Shown one piece after another: positions 25,010 through 34,380 of a stretch of 64,000 nucleotides of DNA. The stretch is from Planctomycetota bacterium. GTDB taxonomy: Bacteria > Planctomycetota > Planctomycetia > Pirellulales > Pirellulaceae. Location of the stretch: positions 1 through 64,000 of the forward strand of contig JAPLNL010000022.1 of the NCBI GenBank assembly GCA_026692905.1, given 5' to 3'. A program made the position numbers and the translations under genes. The notes under the pieces were generated by a model. The model did no database searches. It was not told the DNA's origin and saw only the letters and a program-made list of their open reading frames with translations. The first letter of the stretch is position 1; each line of letters opens with the position of its first letter.

Positions 25010-26773
25010 TTACGCGAGATCCCGATCTTCGAACAGAAGCAGTCCGATCAGCGTCGCCGCGACACCATAGATCGTCGTGTAGACGAGAACGCTTGCGATC
25101 ACGGACCACGGGATACTCACTTCCGCATCGATAGCAGCTTCCATTGAGAAGTGACTAAGATTCGGAATAACCGCTGAAATGAGCTGGGAAAAGAACTCGA
25201 CCAGAGGCAATCCACCTGCAGCAGACTCGACAATGGTTGGGGTCAAATGCCCCAGCAAGTAAATCGAGAAGCAGATAGTGAAGTTGGCCAGGAGCGAAAA
25301 GCGAGTACCGAGCGCTACGGAGAACGCTCCGAGCACAACAGCTTGGAAGAATGCCAGTGCTAGGCCCGGGATGGTCTGCATCATTTCTTGATGGCACGCT
25401 TGCCAGTTAGGCTGTTCAAGTGAACTTTCGCGAGCTTCGTAGATTGGTTTGTAGGCTACCGCAAAGAGCTCAAGCGAGCCGAGGACCAAAAACATGAGCA
25501 TAACGATCCAAGCAACACCGAGGATTTTGCCAATGATAAACGATCGGCGGTGGATCGGTTTGCTGAGGAGTGTCAGAGCTGTGCGGCCTTCGATTTCTTC
25601 GTTGACCGAGGTACTTGCGGACCAGACCGCTTGGAAGGTTGCGGCGATTAGGATTAGGGTCACACCACAATCCTTGAGCAGCTTGATGTCTTCACCCAAT
25701 GTGTGGAATGGCAAGAAGACAAAGAGCAAGATCGCCAAAGCGACAATGATCATTAGGATGATAGGGAGAGGCTGCGATAGTTCGCTTTTGGCAGCGGACA
25801 AAGCGATCGCGGCGACCTTTGGCGAGACCGCTTGCATCAGCATAAATAGCAAACCAAAAACGGTAACGAAGGTTGCGACAAGGATAAAGGTTGTGGATTC
25901 TCGAACCAGCGGCGTTGAGATCACTCGGATCGTCAAGGTCGCTGCGTCGATCTCTTGGTTTTGAGCAAAAAGCTCGGCGCCAGGAGCGAGAGGCAAAGGG
26001 CATTCGCTTGCACCCATTTTGGAACTCCACCGGAGTGGTTGGTCAGCCTCGACTGTTGTCGGCTTGATTCGAGCTTCACCGATACTTGGCGCATCCAAGA
26101 GAATGAGGCGTCGATTGGAAGTGATCTCAATTTCTCTTAGAATTGCTGGATCGTAGGCCAATTCGATTTTCTGAAAAACAGATGCCGCGTTCTCGTTGGC
26201 AGGGCCAGGGACGGGAAAACTCTCTTGTTTGTCATTAAAGGAAAAAAGTTGTGGAATGCACTGAATCGCCGCCATGGGCTTTTCAACCAACAGCGTAGAA
26301 GCCAAGCCGATTGCAGAGGTCACTGCCAAAGCTGAGAGCATGTATAGCCCGATCCCTTGAAAGAAAAGTGATCGGATTTCACCCAGAAATCGAGGTGAAG
26401 AACAAAACACGAGCGCCCAAACCACAACCCCAATCATCATCGCAAACGCGATGGAAACCATAGCCCATTCATCGTTGGCGAAAGTCCCTCCGTAGTTAAA
26501 GAGCCCTTGACCTTCCAAACTAAATCGGAAGTAAAGAGCGAAAACGCCACCTAAAACCAGTGTCACAATCAAAGCGATCACGTTGGCAGAGCCGTCTCGT
26601 CGAAATTTCTCCAACGCCGTGATTTTTGATAGGGCGTAAAAAACCATCACGAAAAGTGCCAGGATTGCGAGCCCTAGAATCACTCCACACCCTAAAAACC
26701 AAACCGGCGTTAACCACCGAGTCATCCAGAAATCAGCCGCCGCGAACATCGGAACAGGGAAATCAAATGCCAT
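25010..26773 (-). CDS. ABC-2 type transporter permease
   Basis: A 587-residue membrane protein with the plan of ABC-2/NatB-type permeases. About ten hydrophobic segments are visible, two of them near the N-terminus (residues 20-110). A large extracytoplasmic loop with SIGEARIKPTTVEADQP follows (about 180-290), and the membrane core has RTALTLLSKPIHRRSFIIGK, a sequence typical of the cytoplasmic coupling loop. The partner ATPase is not adjacent in this window. The gene starts after a 450-base divergent region facing carA and is coupled to the dehydrogenase. Confidence 0.82.
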   Translation of the reverse strand: MAFDFPVPMFAAADFWMTRWLTPVWFLGCGVILGLAILALFVMVFYALSKITALEKFRRDGSANVIALIVTLVLGGVFALYFRFSLEGQGLFNYGGTFANDEWAMVSIAFAMMIGVVVWALVFCSSPRFLGEIRSLFFQGIGLYMLSALAVTSAIGLASTLLVEKPMAAIQCIPQLFSFNDKQESFPVPGPANENAASVFQKIELAYDPAILREIEITSNRRLILLDAPSIGEARIKPTTVEADQPLRWSSKMGASECPLPLAPGAELFAQNQEIDAATLTIRVISTPLVRESTTFILVATFVTVFGLLFMLMQAVSPKVAAIALSAAKSELSQPLPIILMIIVALAILLFVFLPFHTLGEDIKLLKDCGVTLILIAATFQAVWSASTSVNEEIEGRTALTLLSKPIHRRSFIIGKILGVAWIVMLMFLVLGSLELFAVAYKPIYEARESSLEQPNWQACHQEMMQTIPGLALAFFQAVVLGAFSVALGTRFSLLANFTICFSIYLLGHLTPTIVESAAGGLPLVEFFSQLISAVIPNLSHFSMEAAIDAEVSIPWSVIASVLVYTTIYGVAATLIGLLLFEDRDLA

Positions 26774-27226
26774 GGCAGATCAGCTTAAACCGAATTGAAA
26801 GGGAAAAGTTATTGTGTCGCGTTCTTTCGCGATTCAACCAAACAATCAACGAGGAAACATCGCGAGAGTTGGCATGTACGTCACCAACGAACCTTGGGTT
26901 CGTTTCAATTCCGCGAAGCTGCCTAGGATACGCCAAAAAGCCAAGAATGAAGAGTGGTGAATGCGTAAAATCTGATATCTCGCGAGGTTGAAGGCTCCTG
27001 GCATAAGCATATTGCCGTCGAGTTTACCCAACCAATTCATTACTAGAGGCGGGCGATACTCCTGCCGAGTCGTTGCATCGCCCGCCGGACCATTCGTCCC
27101 GCTGGACGTTTTTCAAGGCTGGTGAGCGCGCTCTGCTTGAGGTATCATTTTCTTGGGTCGAGCTAGAAGAGTGCATCTATCTTGGTTTGGCCTACTCAAA
27201 TACTCTAACGGCTGAGGTAGGCTCCT
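26774..27226. other. Divergent intergenic region with a diverged hairpin
   Basis: This 453-base gap separates the ABC permease from carA and holds no supported gene. A perfect 10-bp hairpin with arms GGCGGGCGAT and ATCGCCCGCC lies at 27048-27086; its left flank matches the flank of family-D repeats. The apparent ribosome binding site of carA, GAGGTAGG, is at 27214-27221, nine bases before the TTG start at 27227. Promoters for both genes must lie here; I see no clear boxes. Confidence 0.6.
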
Positions 27227-28381
27227 TTGTTTCGTCAAGGAAATCCAGGTTTTCTCGCTCTCGAAGATGGTACTGTTTTCGAGGGAGTGTCCATTGGTGC
27301 AGATGGCGAAATGGACGGCGAGGTCGTGTTTAACACTTCAATAACGGGCTATCAGGAGATCCTGACGGACCCGAGTTATCGCGGCCAGATCGTTACAATG
27401 ACCTATCCGATGATTGGAAATGTTGGGGTAAACGAAGAGGACCTTGAGTCTGGTTTCCCAAGAATCGCGGGTTTTATCGTTCGGGAATGCAGCCGTCTCC
27501 ACAGCAATTTTAGGGCCAACAGTTCTCTTCCTGATTATCTGAAGAAACACGGCATTGTCGCAATTGCCGGAATCGATACTCGGGCGATTGTTCGAAAGAT
27601 CCGAAATTCAGGCGCTCTCAAGGGGATCATTTCGACAATCGATTCGGATGCAGCATCCCTGGTCAAAAAAGCCAAAGACAGTTTGGGCTTGGTCGGCCGG
27701 GATTTGGTCCGAGAGGTCATGCCAAGTGGCCCAGCGAGTTGGGATGTTCCTCTCCACAACTTGGCAATTAACGGTAGCGAATCGCCGGTTTCGAAATCGC
27801 AACCGCACGTTGTTTGCCTGGATTTTGGTATGAAATGGAATATTCCTCGCCACCTCGCACAGAGAGGAAACAAAGTCACGATTTTGCCAGGCTCGGCAAC
27901 GGCCGAAGAAGTGCTCGCTCAAAAGCCAGATGGTGTTTTTCTGAGCAATGGACCTGGGGATCCGGAACCGCTCACCTACGCCATCCAAACGATAAAGAAT
28001 TTGCTGGGCAAAAAGCCCGTTTTTGGAATTTGTTTGGGGCATCAACTGCTCTCCCTTGCAGGTGGTGCCACGACTTTCAAAATGAAATTCGGACATCGAG
28101 GTGCAAACCAACCCGTCCTCAATTGCAAAACGGGACATGTCGAAATCACTTCCCAAAACCACGGATTTGCAGTGCAGGAAGCGGGGCTTCCCGCCTGTTT
28201 CGAAATCACTCATCGCAATCTCAACGACAATACGATTGCTGGTGTTCGACATAAAGATGTCGAAGCATTTAGTGTCCAATATCACCCAGAGGCGTCGGCT
28301 GGCCCGCATGACAGCAGCTACTTGTTCAATGAATTCCAATTGGCTTTGGATCGCGAAGTCGCGAAACGGTCGGGAGTCTAA
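27227..28381 (+). CDS. carA: Carbamoyl-phosphate synthase small subunit CarA
   Basis: A 384-residue glutaminase subunit that supplies ammonia to CarB for carbamoyl phosphate, used in pyrimidine and arginine synthesis. The N-terminal CarA domain begins with ALEDGTVFEGVSIG and has FNTSITGYQEILTDPSY; the class I glutaminase has the nucleophile Cys in GICLGHQLL and the His/Glu in QYHPEASAGPHD. The start is TTG at 27227, supported by GAGGTAGG upstream and by the family N-terminus. carB is not in the window. The stop lies six bases before hisF. Confidence 0.96.
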   Translation: MFRQGNPGFLALEDGTVFEGVSIGADGEMDGEVVFNTSITGYQEILTDPSYRGQIVTMTYPMIGNVGVNEEDLESGFPRIAGFIVRECSRLHSNFRANSSLPDYLKKHGIVAIAGIDTRAIVRKIRNSGALKGIISTIDSDAASLVKKAKDSLGLVGRDLVREVMPSGPASWDVPLHNLAINGSESPVSKSQPHVVCLDFGMKWNIPRHLAQRGNKVTILPGSATAEEVLAQKPDGVFLSNGPGDPEPLTYAIQTIKNLLGKKPVFGICLGHQLLSLAGGATTFKMKFGHRGANQPVLNCKTGHVEITSQNHGFAVQEAGLPACFEITHRNLNDNTIAGVRHKDVEAFSVQYHPEASAGPHDSSYLFNEFQLALDREVAKRSGV

Positions 28382-28387
28382 CTTCCT

Positions 28388-29155
28388 ATGTTGGCCAAAC
28401 GCGTCATCCCCTGCCTCGATGTCCACCAAGGACGGGTTGTCAAAGGAACGAACTTCGTGAACCTTCGCGATGCTGGTGATCCGGTTCAAATCGCTAAGAG
28501 ATACGAAGAAGAGGGCGCGGACGAGTTGGTCTTTTTGGATATCACAGCAAGTCATGAAGACCGTGCAATTATGCTCGATGTTGTTCGCCGAACGGCCGAA
28601 CAAGTTTTCATGCCGTTGACCGTGGGAGGTGGAATCCGCACCCTTGATGATATTCGCATATTGCTCCAAGCGGGCTGTGACAAAGTTTCCATCAATTCCA
28701 CGGCTTGCAAAAATCCCGAGTTCGTTCGGCAGGCTGCCGATCGTTTTGGCTCTCAGTGTATTGTCGTAAACATCGATCCTCGGCGCGTCATTCGAGACGG
28801 CAAAGAATTTTGGGAAGTGCACATCAACGGCGGAAGAACCCCAACGGGTCTAGAAGCAGTCGCCTGGGCACAGCAAGTCGAAGCGCTCGGAGCTGGTGAA
28901 ATCGTCGTCACCAGTATGGATCGGGACGGCACCAAGGACGGCTACGACTTGCCGATTACTTCCGCTGTCAGTCAACATGTTCAAATCCCCGTCGTCGCAA
29001 GCGGGGGAGCGGGGAAACCAGAGCATTTGGTGGAGGCAATCCTTATTGGAAAAGCCGACGCGGTCTTGGCCGCCAGTATTTTCCACTTCGGGGAGTTTAC
29101 TATTTCACAAACCAAACGCATGATGGCGGAAAGCGGAATTCCAGTCAGGTTATGA
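28388..29155 (+). CDS. hisF: Imidazole glycerol phosphate synthase subunit HisF
   Basis: A 255-residue TIM-barrel cyclase of histidine biosynthesis, which combines PRFAR with ammonia from HisH. The catalytic Asp is in CLDVHQGR near residue 11, and the second is in NIDPRR near 130. The phosphate-binding GGGIRT (residues 81-86) and [10 protein letters not shown] near 200 are also intact. Length is normal. It follows carA by six bases and is probably co-transcribed with it; hisH is not adjacent, an unusual arrangement since HisH normally forms a complex with HisF. Confidence 0.96.
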   Translation: MLAKRVIPCLDVHQGRVVKGTNFVNLRDAGDPVQIAKRYEEEGADELVFLDITASHEDRAIMLDVVRRTAEQVFMPLTVGGGIRTLDDIRILLQAGCDKVSINSTACKNPEFVRQAADRFGSQCIVVNIDPRRVIRDGKEFWEVHINGGRTPTGLEAVAWAQQVEALGAGEIVVTSMDRDGTKDGYDLPITSAVSQHVQIPVVASGGAGKPEHLVEAILIGKADAVLAASIFHFGEFTISQTKRMMAESGIPVRL

Positions 29156-29234
29156 TTCCAATTCTCGCCCGTCGAGTCAACATAGAGTAGTGAGACCAGC
29201 TTTTCCTTTTCAACTTTTGGTTCAGAATTGATTT

Positions 29235-30422
29235 ATGGGACACGCAAAAGCACCAGCACCCAAAAAAGCGACCGCCGTTTCTTCGGCAGAAGATTTGGCC
29301 GCTTCACTTCTCGTCGAAAAGCGAGAGCTTGAGGTCGACAAGCTCTTCAAAGCTTGCGTCAAACTGGAGGGGAGCGACTTGCACCTCAAAGTCGGAACGC
29401 CTCCAATTGTCCGCTGCAAAGGTGACTTGAAGACGCTCAACCGACCGCCCATTGAAGTAGACGAAATGGTTCGGTTGCTGATCCCATTGTTGGACGATCG
29501 AAACAGACGCATCTTCGAAGAAGAAGGCGGAGCTGACTTTTCGTACACCGTCGCAGTGGATGGAGAGAATTGGCGTTTCCGAGTGAACATGCTCAAGCAG
29601 CTTGGCAGGCCAGGACTCGTCGCGCGGCGAATCAATAATTTCATCCCAAATTTCGAAGGGTTGTTCCTTCCGCCGATCCTGGAAGAGCTCTGCAAGTATG
29701 ACCAAGGGATGGTGCTCCTCGCGGGTGTTACCGGTTCCGGGAAAAGTACCACGATTGCGTCGATGCTCAACTGGATCAATCGAAACTATCGCAAGCACAT
29801 CTTGACGCTCGAGGACCCGATCGAGTTCGTTTACAAAGAAGACAAGTGCCTCATCAATCAACGCGAAGTCGGTACGGATGTATTGGACTTTAACATTGCG
29901 ATGAAACACGCGGTGCGAGAGGATCCAGACATTATCCTCGTCGGTGAAATGCGGGATCAAGAGACGTTTATGACGGCGATCCATGCGGCCGAAACGGGGC
30001 ACTTGGTTTTCGGAACAATTCACGCGTCCGGTGCCCCATCCACCATCGGTCGTATTCTCGACTTGTTCCCCGAAGCGTTGCACACAGCCATCCGAAACGC
30101 GATGGCCTTTAACATGAAAGGCATCGTCGCTCAAAAGTTATTGCCATCGATCAAGCAAGGAGTTAGCCGAGTGCCCACCTGCGAAATCATGCTCTTCACA
30201 CCCATGGTTCGGAAGCTCATCTTGGAAGAAAAAGATCAAAAGCTATCCGATGCGATACGAATCGGCGCTCAAGACGGCATGCAAGATTTTACGATGAGCC
30301 TAAAGCAATTGATCGACGACGGACTGATCGATCGCCCGACAGCTTTCGAAGTCGCGCCGAATGTCGAGGCTCTCAAGATGACACTCAAGGGCATCAATGT
30401 CAGCGCACCTGGTATCATTTAA
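29235..30422 (+). CDS. pilT: PilT-family retraction ATPase
   Basis: A 395-residue PilT-type ATPase, the motor that powers type IV pilus retraction or related secretion. All four NTPase elements are intact: Walker A GVTGSGKST, Asp box TLEDPIEFVY, Walker B LVGEMRDQET and His box GHLVFGTIHAS. The N-terminal PAS-like domain has the DLHLKVGTPP motif. It is followed 130 bases later by a PilB/GspE relative with broken catalytic motifs, so the two may work together. No other pilus genes are close by. Confidence 0.93.
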   Translation: MGHAKAPAPKKATAVSSAEDLAASLLVEKRELEVDKLFKACVKLEGSDLHLKVGTPPIVRCKGDLKTLNRPPIEVDEMVRLLIPLLDDRNRRIFEEEGGADFSYTVAVDGENWRFRVNMLKQLGRPGLVARRINNFIPNFEGLFLPPILEELCKYDQGMVLLAGVTGSGKSTTIASMLNWINRNYRKHILTLEDPIEFVYKEDKCLINQREVGTDVLDFNIAMKHAVREDPDIILVGEMRDQETFMTAIHAAETGHLVFGTIHASGAPSTIGRILDLFPEALHTAIRNAMAFNMKGIVAQKLLPSIKQGVSRVPTCEIMLFTPMVRKLILEEKDQKLSDAIRIGAQDGMQDFTMSLKQLIDDGLIDRPTAFEVAPNVEALKMTLKGINVSAPGII

Positions 30423-30552
30423 TGCTCTCGTACTCAATGAGTAGGATAGCCTCCCAGACTGTCCAATGCACACGAGCTGGAATATCCCACTGTTACACGA
30501 TTTAGTTACTACCTACTTATCTCTAGCGAAGTGAATTGCACGAGCGGCCAAT

Positions 30553-31923
30553 ATGGTATTTGGAAGAAAGAAAGCGAAACCGGCAGGCGATCAACCTACG
30601 TTGGGTGGCGAGGAAATCGTTCTTCCACCACTCGAGATCAAAACCGTGGGTATCCCGAAGGACGAAGCCCAAGGCTTGATGATTGCTGCAAGGCAGTTGC
30701 CTGGCTATCCGGTTGCGATCGTTCTGGTTGCGAATGCCATTTCTGCGCGAGCCGATCGGATCTTGATGGATTACTCCGCACAAGGTGCAATCGTACGCTA
30801 CCGAATCGACGGCGTCTGGGAAACGCTCCCTCCACTGGATAGACCGACGGGCGATGCCGCTTTGGTTGTGTACAAAAAAGTCTTCGGGCTCAACCCAGCG
30901 GAACGAAGAGCCAAGCAGGACGCAAAGTTTGCGACGAACTTCAAGGAGATCGATTGGGTCGTCCATTTCACCAGCGCCGGCGTACCCAACGGTGAACGCG
31001 TTCTTTTTCAAATCGATACGAAGAAGCCGACCATTAAGACCTTGACCGACCTGGGCATGCGCGATGCGATGCAAGAGTCGTTTCGAGGTATGCTCAACGG
31101 CGATAAAGGAATCGTTCTGGTCAGTGGTCCAGCCGGCCAAGGACTGCCGACAACGTGGCGAATTTCACTCGAGTCGGCGGACAAGTTTGTTCGGGATTAT
31201 GTGTCGCTGGAAAACAAAGCGGACGCAGATCCGGAAATCATCAATGTGTTCCAAAACTTCTTTGAGCCCGGAGTGGGAGATACGCCTGAAGCTCAATTTG
31301 AAAAGATCTTGCTTCGGCAACCAGACGTTTTGGTCATGCCATCTCTGATTAACTCGTACATCACAGATCGCGTACTGGATCAGATCAATCAACACGGCAA
31401 GCACTCGATCACTCGTTTGGTTGCGAACGATGCAGTCGATGCGACGATCAAGCTCCTCAGCACTTACAAGACGGAAGCCAAGGGTATTATCAAGGTCCTA
31501 TCAGGGGTTCTCAACCAACGTTTGGTTCGACGATTGTGCGATCGATGCAAGCAGCCATTTCAGCCAACTCCTCAGTTGCTTCAAAAACTAGGGATACCTG
31601 CAGGTCGTGTTCAGAAACTCTTTCAACACACGATTCCACCGCCACCGGAACAACGAGTCGATGCCAAAGGAAATCCGATCGAAATCGAAATTTGCAAGAA
31701 ATGCAATGGACGAGGCTATTTCGGTCGCATGGCGATTTTCGAGCTGCTCACGATCGACGATAAGATGAGACAAGCCATCGTTAAGTCGGCAGGTAATCCC
31801 GATGCGATTCGCCAATTTGCAAAACAAAATGGTCACCTCGGATTCCAAGAAGAAGGTATTCTCGCTTGCGCATTAGGCATGACTTCGTTGCAAGAAATCC
31901 AAAAAATGATGGCGTCGAAGTAG
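30553..31923 (+). CDS. Degenerate PilB/GspE-like ATPase homologue
   Basis: A 456-residue protein with the plan of GspE/PilB secretion ATPases. It keeps the N2-like domain with IVRYRIDGVWE (about 80-90), the tetracysteine zinc finger (C329, C332, C381, C384) and the C-terminal YFGRMAIFELLTID. The catalytic motifs are lost. Walker A is GPAGQGLPTT with L198-P199 where Lys-Thr should be, the Asp box is gone, Walker B is PDVLVMPSLI without its Glu, and the His box is VANDA. The surrounding sequence is well kept, so this looks like a maintained pseudo-ATPase. It probably binds the motor or platform in support of PilT. Confidence 0.85.
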   Translation: MVFGRKKAKPAGDQPTLGGEEIVLPPLEIKTVGIPKDEAQGLMIAARQLPGYPVAIVLVANAISARADRILMDYSAQGAIVRYRIDGVWETLPPLDRPTGDAALVVYKKVFGLNPAERRAKQDAKFATNFKEIDWVVHFTSAGVPNGERVLFQIDTKKPTIKTLTDLGMRDAMQESFRGMLNGDKGIVLVSGPAGQGLPTTWRISLESADKFVRDYVSLENKADADPEIINVFQNFFEPGVGDTPEAQFEKILLRQPDVLVMPSLINSYITDRVLDQINQHGKHSITRLVANDAVDATIKLLSTYKTEAKGIIKVLSGVLNQRLVRRLCDRCKQPFQPTPQLLQKLGIPAGRVQKLFQHTIPPPPEQRVDAKGNPIEIEICKKCNGRGYFGRMAIFELLTIDDKMRQAIVKSAGNPDAIRQFAKQNGHLGFQEEGILACALGMTSLQEIQKMMASK

Positions 31924-31989
31924 TTCTCGCTTTTGGCGAGGACAAATTGGTGTGTTCGACGGGTTGTAATGCGAAGAGTAAATAATCGT

Positions 31990-32134
31990 AGAATGGGACC
32001 ATTGTCCCGTTCTACTTCTTTCGCTGTCCCGTTCTACTTCTTTCGCTGTCCCGTTCTACTTCTTTCGCTGTCCCGTTCTACTTCTTTCGCTGTCCCGTTC
32101 TACTTCTTTCGCTGTCACGTTCTACTTCTACTTA
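31990..32134. repeat. Six-unit 22-bp tandem array with leading palindrome
   Basis: GAATGGGACCATTGTCCCGTTC begins the array and can fold back on itself. Then TGTCCCGTTCTACTTCTTTC-GC repeats every 22 bases at 32003, 32025, 32047, 32069, 32091 and 32113; the last unit has C to A and a different end. ORFs that run through it are repeat translations. From 32135 to 32329 I see no gene, only a short GTACCCAGC-rich hairpin. Confidence 0.92.
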
Positions 32135-32329
32135 CCCGAGTATTGTGTTTCGCCCACGAACTCAAAACAACGTCGGAATAAACCAGCATGTCATCCATAC
32201 TGGGCGTACCCAGCCTGCGGGCACCCAGCATACTGAAAAAGTGCAGGCACATTTTCCGTCGACTACTACGACCACTCAAAATCGATCGTAAGCAGGTTGG
32301 GATAAATTTGCCCAACGTTTTCATTGCTC

Positions 32330-32390
32330 GGGAGGGTGAGGCTCCTGCCGAACCTTTGGACCGGTGGCTCGGCAGGAGCCTCGCCCTCCC
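32330..32390. repeat. Family-D hairpin
   Basis: A full family-D hairpin with arms GGGAGGGTGAGGCTCCTGCC and GGCAGGAGCCTCGCCCTCCC. It lies 25 bases downstream of the gamma-glutamyltransferase stop (which reads toward it) and could act as a terminator, though it lacks a U-tract. Confidence 0.9.
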
Positions 32391-32414
32391 GAAATTGCCG
32401 CTCGCGTTATGACC

Positions 32415-34280
32415 TCACCAACCCAGACCGTAGTCCTCACCGTGATTGCTGGATCCGCCCCAGAGAGTGCCGTGCTTCCAATCAAACCAAATGGCGTTAA
32501 TGGGGCCAGAGGTTCGTTCTTGGAATGATGACTTGTATCCCATTCGGCTTAAGTCTTTTCGCACCCAGGCAGGGGTTTGTTCGTTGAGAGTTAGGCCTCC
32601 AGGGCTTTTTTCGTGTGCCCCAAAGCTGGAGTGCATTTGGAGCGTCTTGAAGCTAGGGGCTTCGCAGGCTTCCTGAACGGTCATGTTGAACTCGACGACG
32701 TTAAGAAAAAACTGCAGAAGCAGTTGGTCTTGTTCGTCGCCCGCTTGCTTGGCAAACGACAGGAACGGCTTACCATCCTTCATGGCCAAGGTTGGAGTGA
32801 GCGTAACTCGCGGACGTTTGCCAGGCTCAACGACGTTAAACGGATTCTCGTTCGCGTCTAATACAAAGGACTGCATGCGTTGACTGAGACCAATGCCGGT
32901 ATTGCCTGCGATGCAAGCAGGAACCCAACCGCCGCTCGGAGTCATGCTCACAACCCAGCCCTCTGCATCTGCCGCCTCAACCGAAGTTGTACCGGACTGA
33001 AAGCTCTCGAAAAACCTTTGATCCGCAATCGGATTCCCCAACTGATGCTCTCGAGCTCCGGATGTGGCCCATTTATTGAGAGTGTCGCGGAAAGGGTTTA
33101 TTTTCCCTTCAAACGGATAAGGGTCACCGGGGCCAATCTTGGGATTGTTCTTTTCGGGATCGATAAGCTTGCTGCGTTCCTTGGCATACTCCTTGGAAAG
33201 TAGTCCTTGCATTGGCTCTTCCGGTGCGAAAGCAGGATCGCCATAATAGAAATCGCGATCGGCAAAGGCGAGATTCATGGCTTGATAAATGGTATGGATG
33301 TAGTTGGTTGAGTTGTAGCCCATGTGCTTGAGGTCGAAGTTTTCGAGGATGTTTAGCATCTGCAACATGACAGGCCCTTGAGTCCATTGCTGCAGTTTGT
33401 AAACTTCGATTCCTTTGTAGTTGGTTTTGAGCGGCTCTTCGATTTTGACTTGCCACGTTGCAAGGTCTTTTTCGGTGATCAGTCCACCTTGTTCTCGGCA
33501 GCCTCGCGCGATTTCCTTTGCGATGTCTCCTTGGTAGAAACGAGCGTTGGCAGCATAGATCGCTTCCTTGCGTGACTTCCCTTTTGCGAGCGATTCGCGT
33601 TCGGTCTCAACCAATTTCTTGAGGGTCTCGAACAAATCTTTTTGAACGAAGATTTCGCCAGCATTGGGGGCTTCGCGATTTTCATCGAGGTGTGGAAGAA
33701 AGACCTTTTTCGAGTAGGGCCAATTTTTGATTTGTGCTTTCCCGCGTTCGATCGAGTTGGCCGTTTGGGCTTCGATCGGATAGCCTTCGGCCATTTGCAT
33801 GGCAGGGGCGAGCACCTCGGCTAAGCTCAATCGTCCATATTCGGCAAGCATCGTCATCAGTCCGCCAGGTGTGCCTGGTGTCACGGCAGCAAGTGGCCCG
33901 TATTCGGGCGGATATTTCATCCCTTTGCTTTTGTAAAATTCGGCGGTTGCTCCGGTTGGAGCAACTCCGAGAGCATTGATCGCAATGACTTGTTTGGTAT
34001 GAGGGTTGTAAATGAGAGCTTGAGTTTCCCCGCCCCAACTAAGGACATCCCACATCGTGCAAGTGGCTGCAAGCATGGCACACGAAGCGTCAACAGCGTT
34101 GCCACCTTTTTGAAATACCATAGCCCCAGCTGTGGCGGCCAGGGGTTTGCCAGTTACGGCCATCCAGTGCCGGCCATGCAGCGGAGGCTTTTGGGTGGTT
34201 ACAGGCAAGTTGTTAAATTCTTGGCCCTGCGCGTTAGGAAGCAGAGCGATTAAGAAAAAGACGGTGACGAGTCGATTCAT
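32415..34280 (-). CDS. ggt: Gamma-glutamyltransferase, exported
   Basis: A gamma-glutamyltranspeptidase-family enzyme, which transfers or hydrolyses the gamma-glutamyl group of glutathione and similar substrates after self-cleavage. I start at the ATG at 34280, which gives a clean signal peptide (NRLVTVFFLIALLPNAQG) and a 621-residue precursor. The cleavage site and catalytic Thr are in GTTSVEAAD, and the small subunit has GGGWVPAC-like SGGWVPACIAGNTGIGLSQRM and PGKRPRVTLTPTL. The precursor is slightly longer than the E. coli enzyme. The gene stands alone, flanked by repeats. Confidence 0.92.
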   Translation of the reverse strand: MNRLVTVFFLIALLPNAQGQEFNNLPVTTQKPPLHGRHWMAVTGKPLAATAGAMVFQKGGNAVDASCAMLAATCTMWDVLSWGGETQALIYNPHTKQVIAINALGVAPTGATAEFYKSKGMKYPPEYGPLAAVTPGTPGGLMTMLAEYGRLSLAEVLAPAMQMAEGYPIEAQTANSIERGKAQIKNWPYSKKVFLPHLDENREAPNAGEIFVQKDLFETLKKLVETERESLAKGKSRKEAIYAANARFYQGDIAKEIARGCREQGGLITEKDLATWQVKIEEPLKTNYKGIEVYKLQQWTQGPVMLQMLNILENFDLKHMGYNSTNYIHTIYQAMNLAFADRDFYYGDPAFAPEEPMQGLLSKEYAKERSKLIDPEKNNPKIGPGDPYPFEGKINPFRDTLNKWATSGAREHQLGNPIADQRFFESFQSGTTSVEAADAEGWVVSMTPSGGWVPACIAGNTGIGLSQRMQSFVLDANENPFNVVEPGKRPRVTLTPTLAMKDGKPFLSFAKQAGDEQDQLLLQFFLNVVEFNMTVQEACEAPSFKTLQMHSSFGAHEKSPGGLTLNEQTPAWVRKDLSRMGYKSSFQERTSGPINAIWFDWKHGTLWGGSSNHGEDYGLGW

Positions 34281-34380
34281 CTCGCGAGTTCGTTTCTGGA
34301 TGTGTTTCTGTGGCAAAGTTCAATAGCGACGTGGGATAGGCTTCCAGCCCACTGCTTTCAACCGGTCCTTTCGACTTCAC

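Noticed and set aside
25008-25109. N-terminal extension of the D-2-hydroxyacid dehydrogenase
   Set aside because: It overlaps the coding end of the ABC permease in another frame and has Arg/Asp-rich non-family sequence; a coupled GTG start at 25007 is better.
27608-28822. 404-codon minus-strand ORF opposite carA and hisF
   Set aside because: It overlaps two clear enzymes on the opposite strand and has shadow-like composition; carA and hisF are unambiguous.
31933-32412. Two plus-strand ORFs of 82 and 74 codons
   Set aside because: The first is the translation of the 22-bp tandem array, the second runs into a family-D hairpin; neither has protein-like composition outside the repeats.
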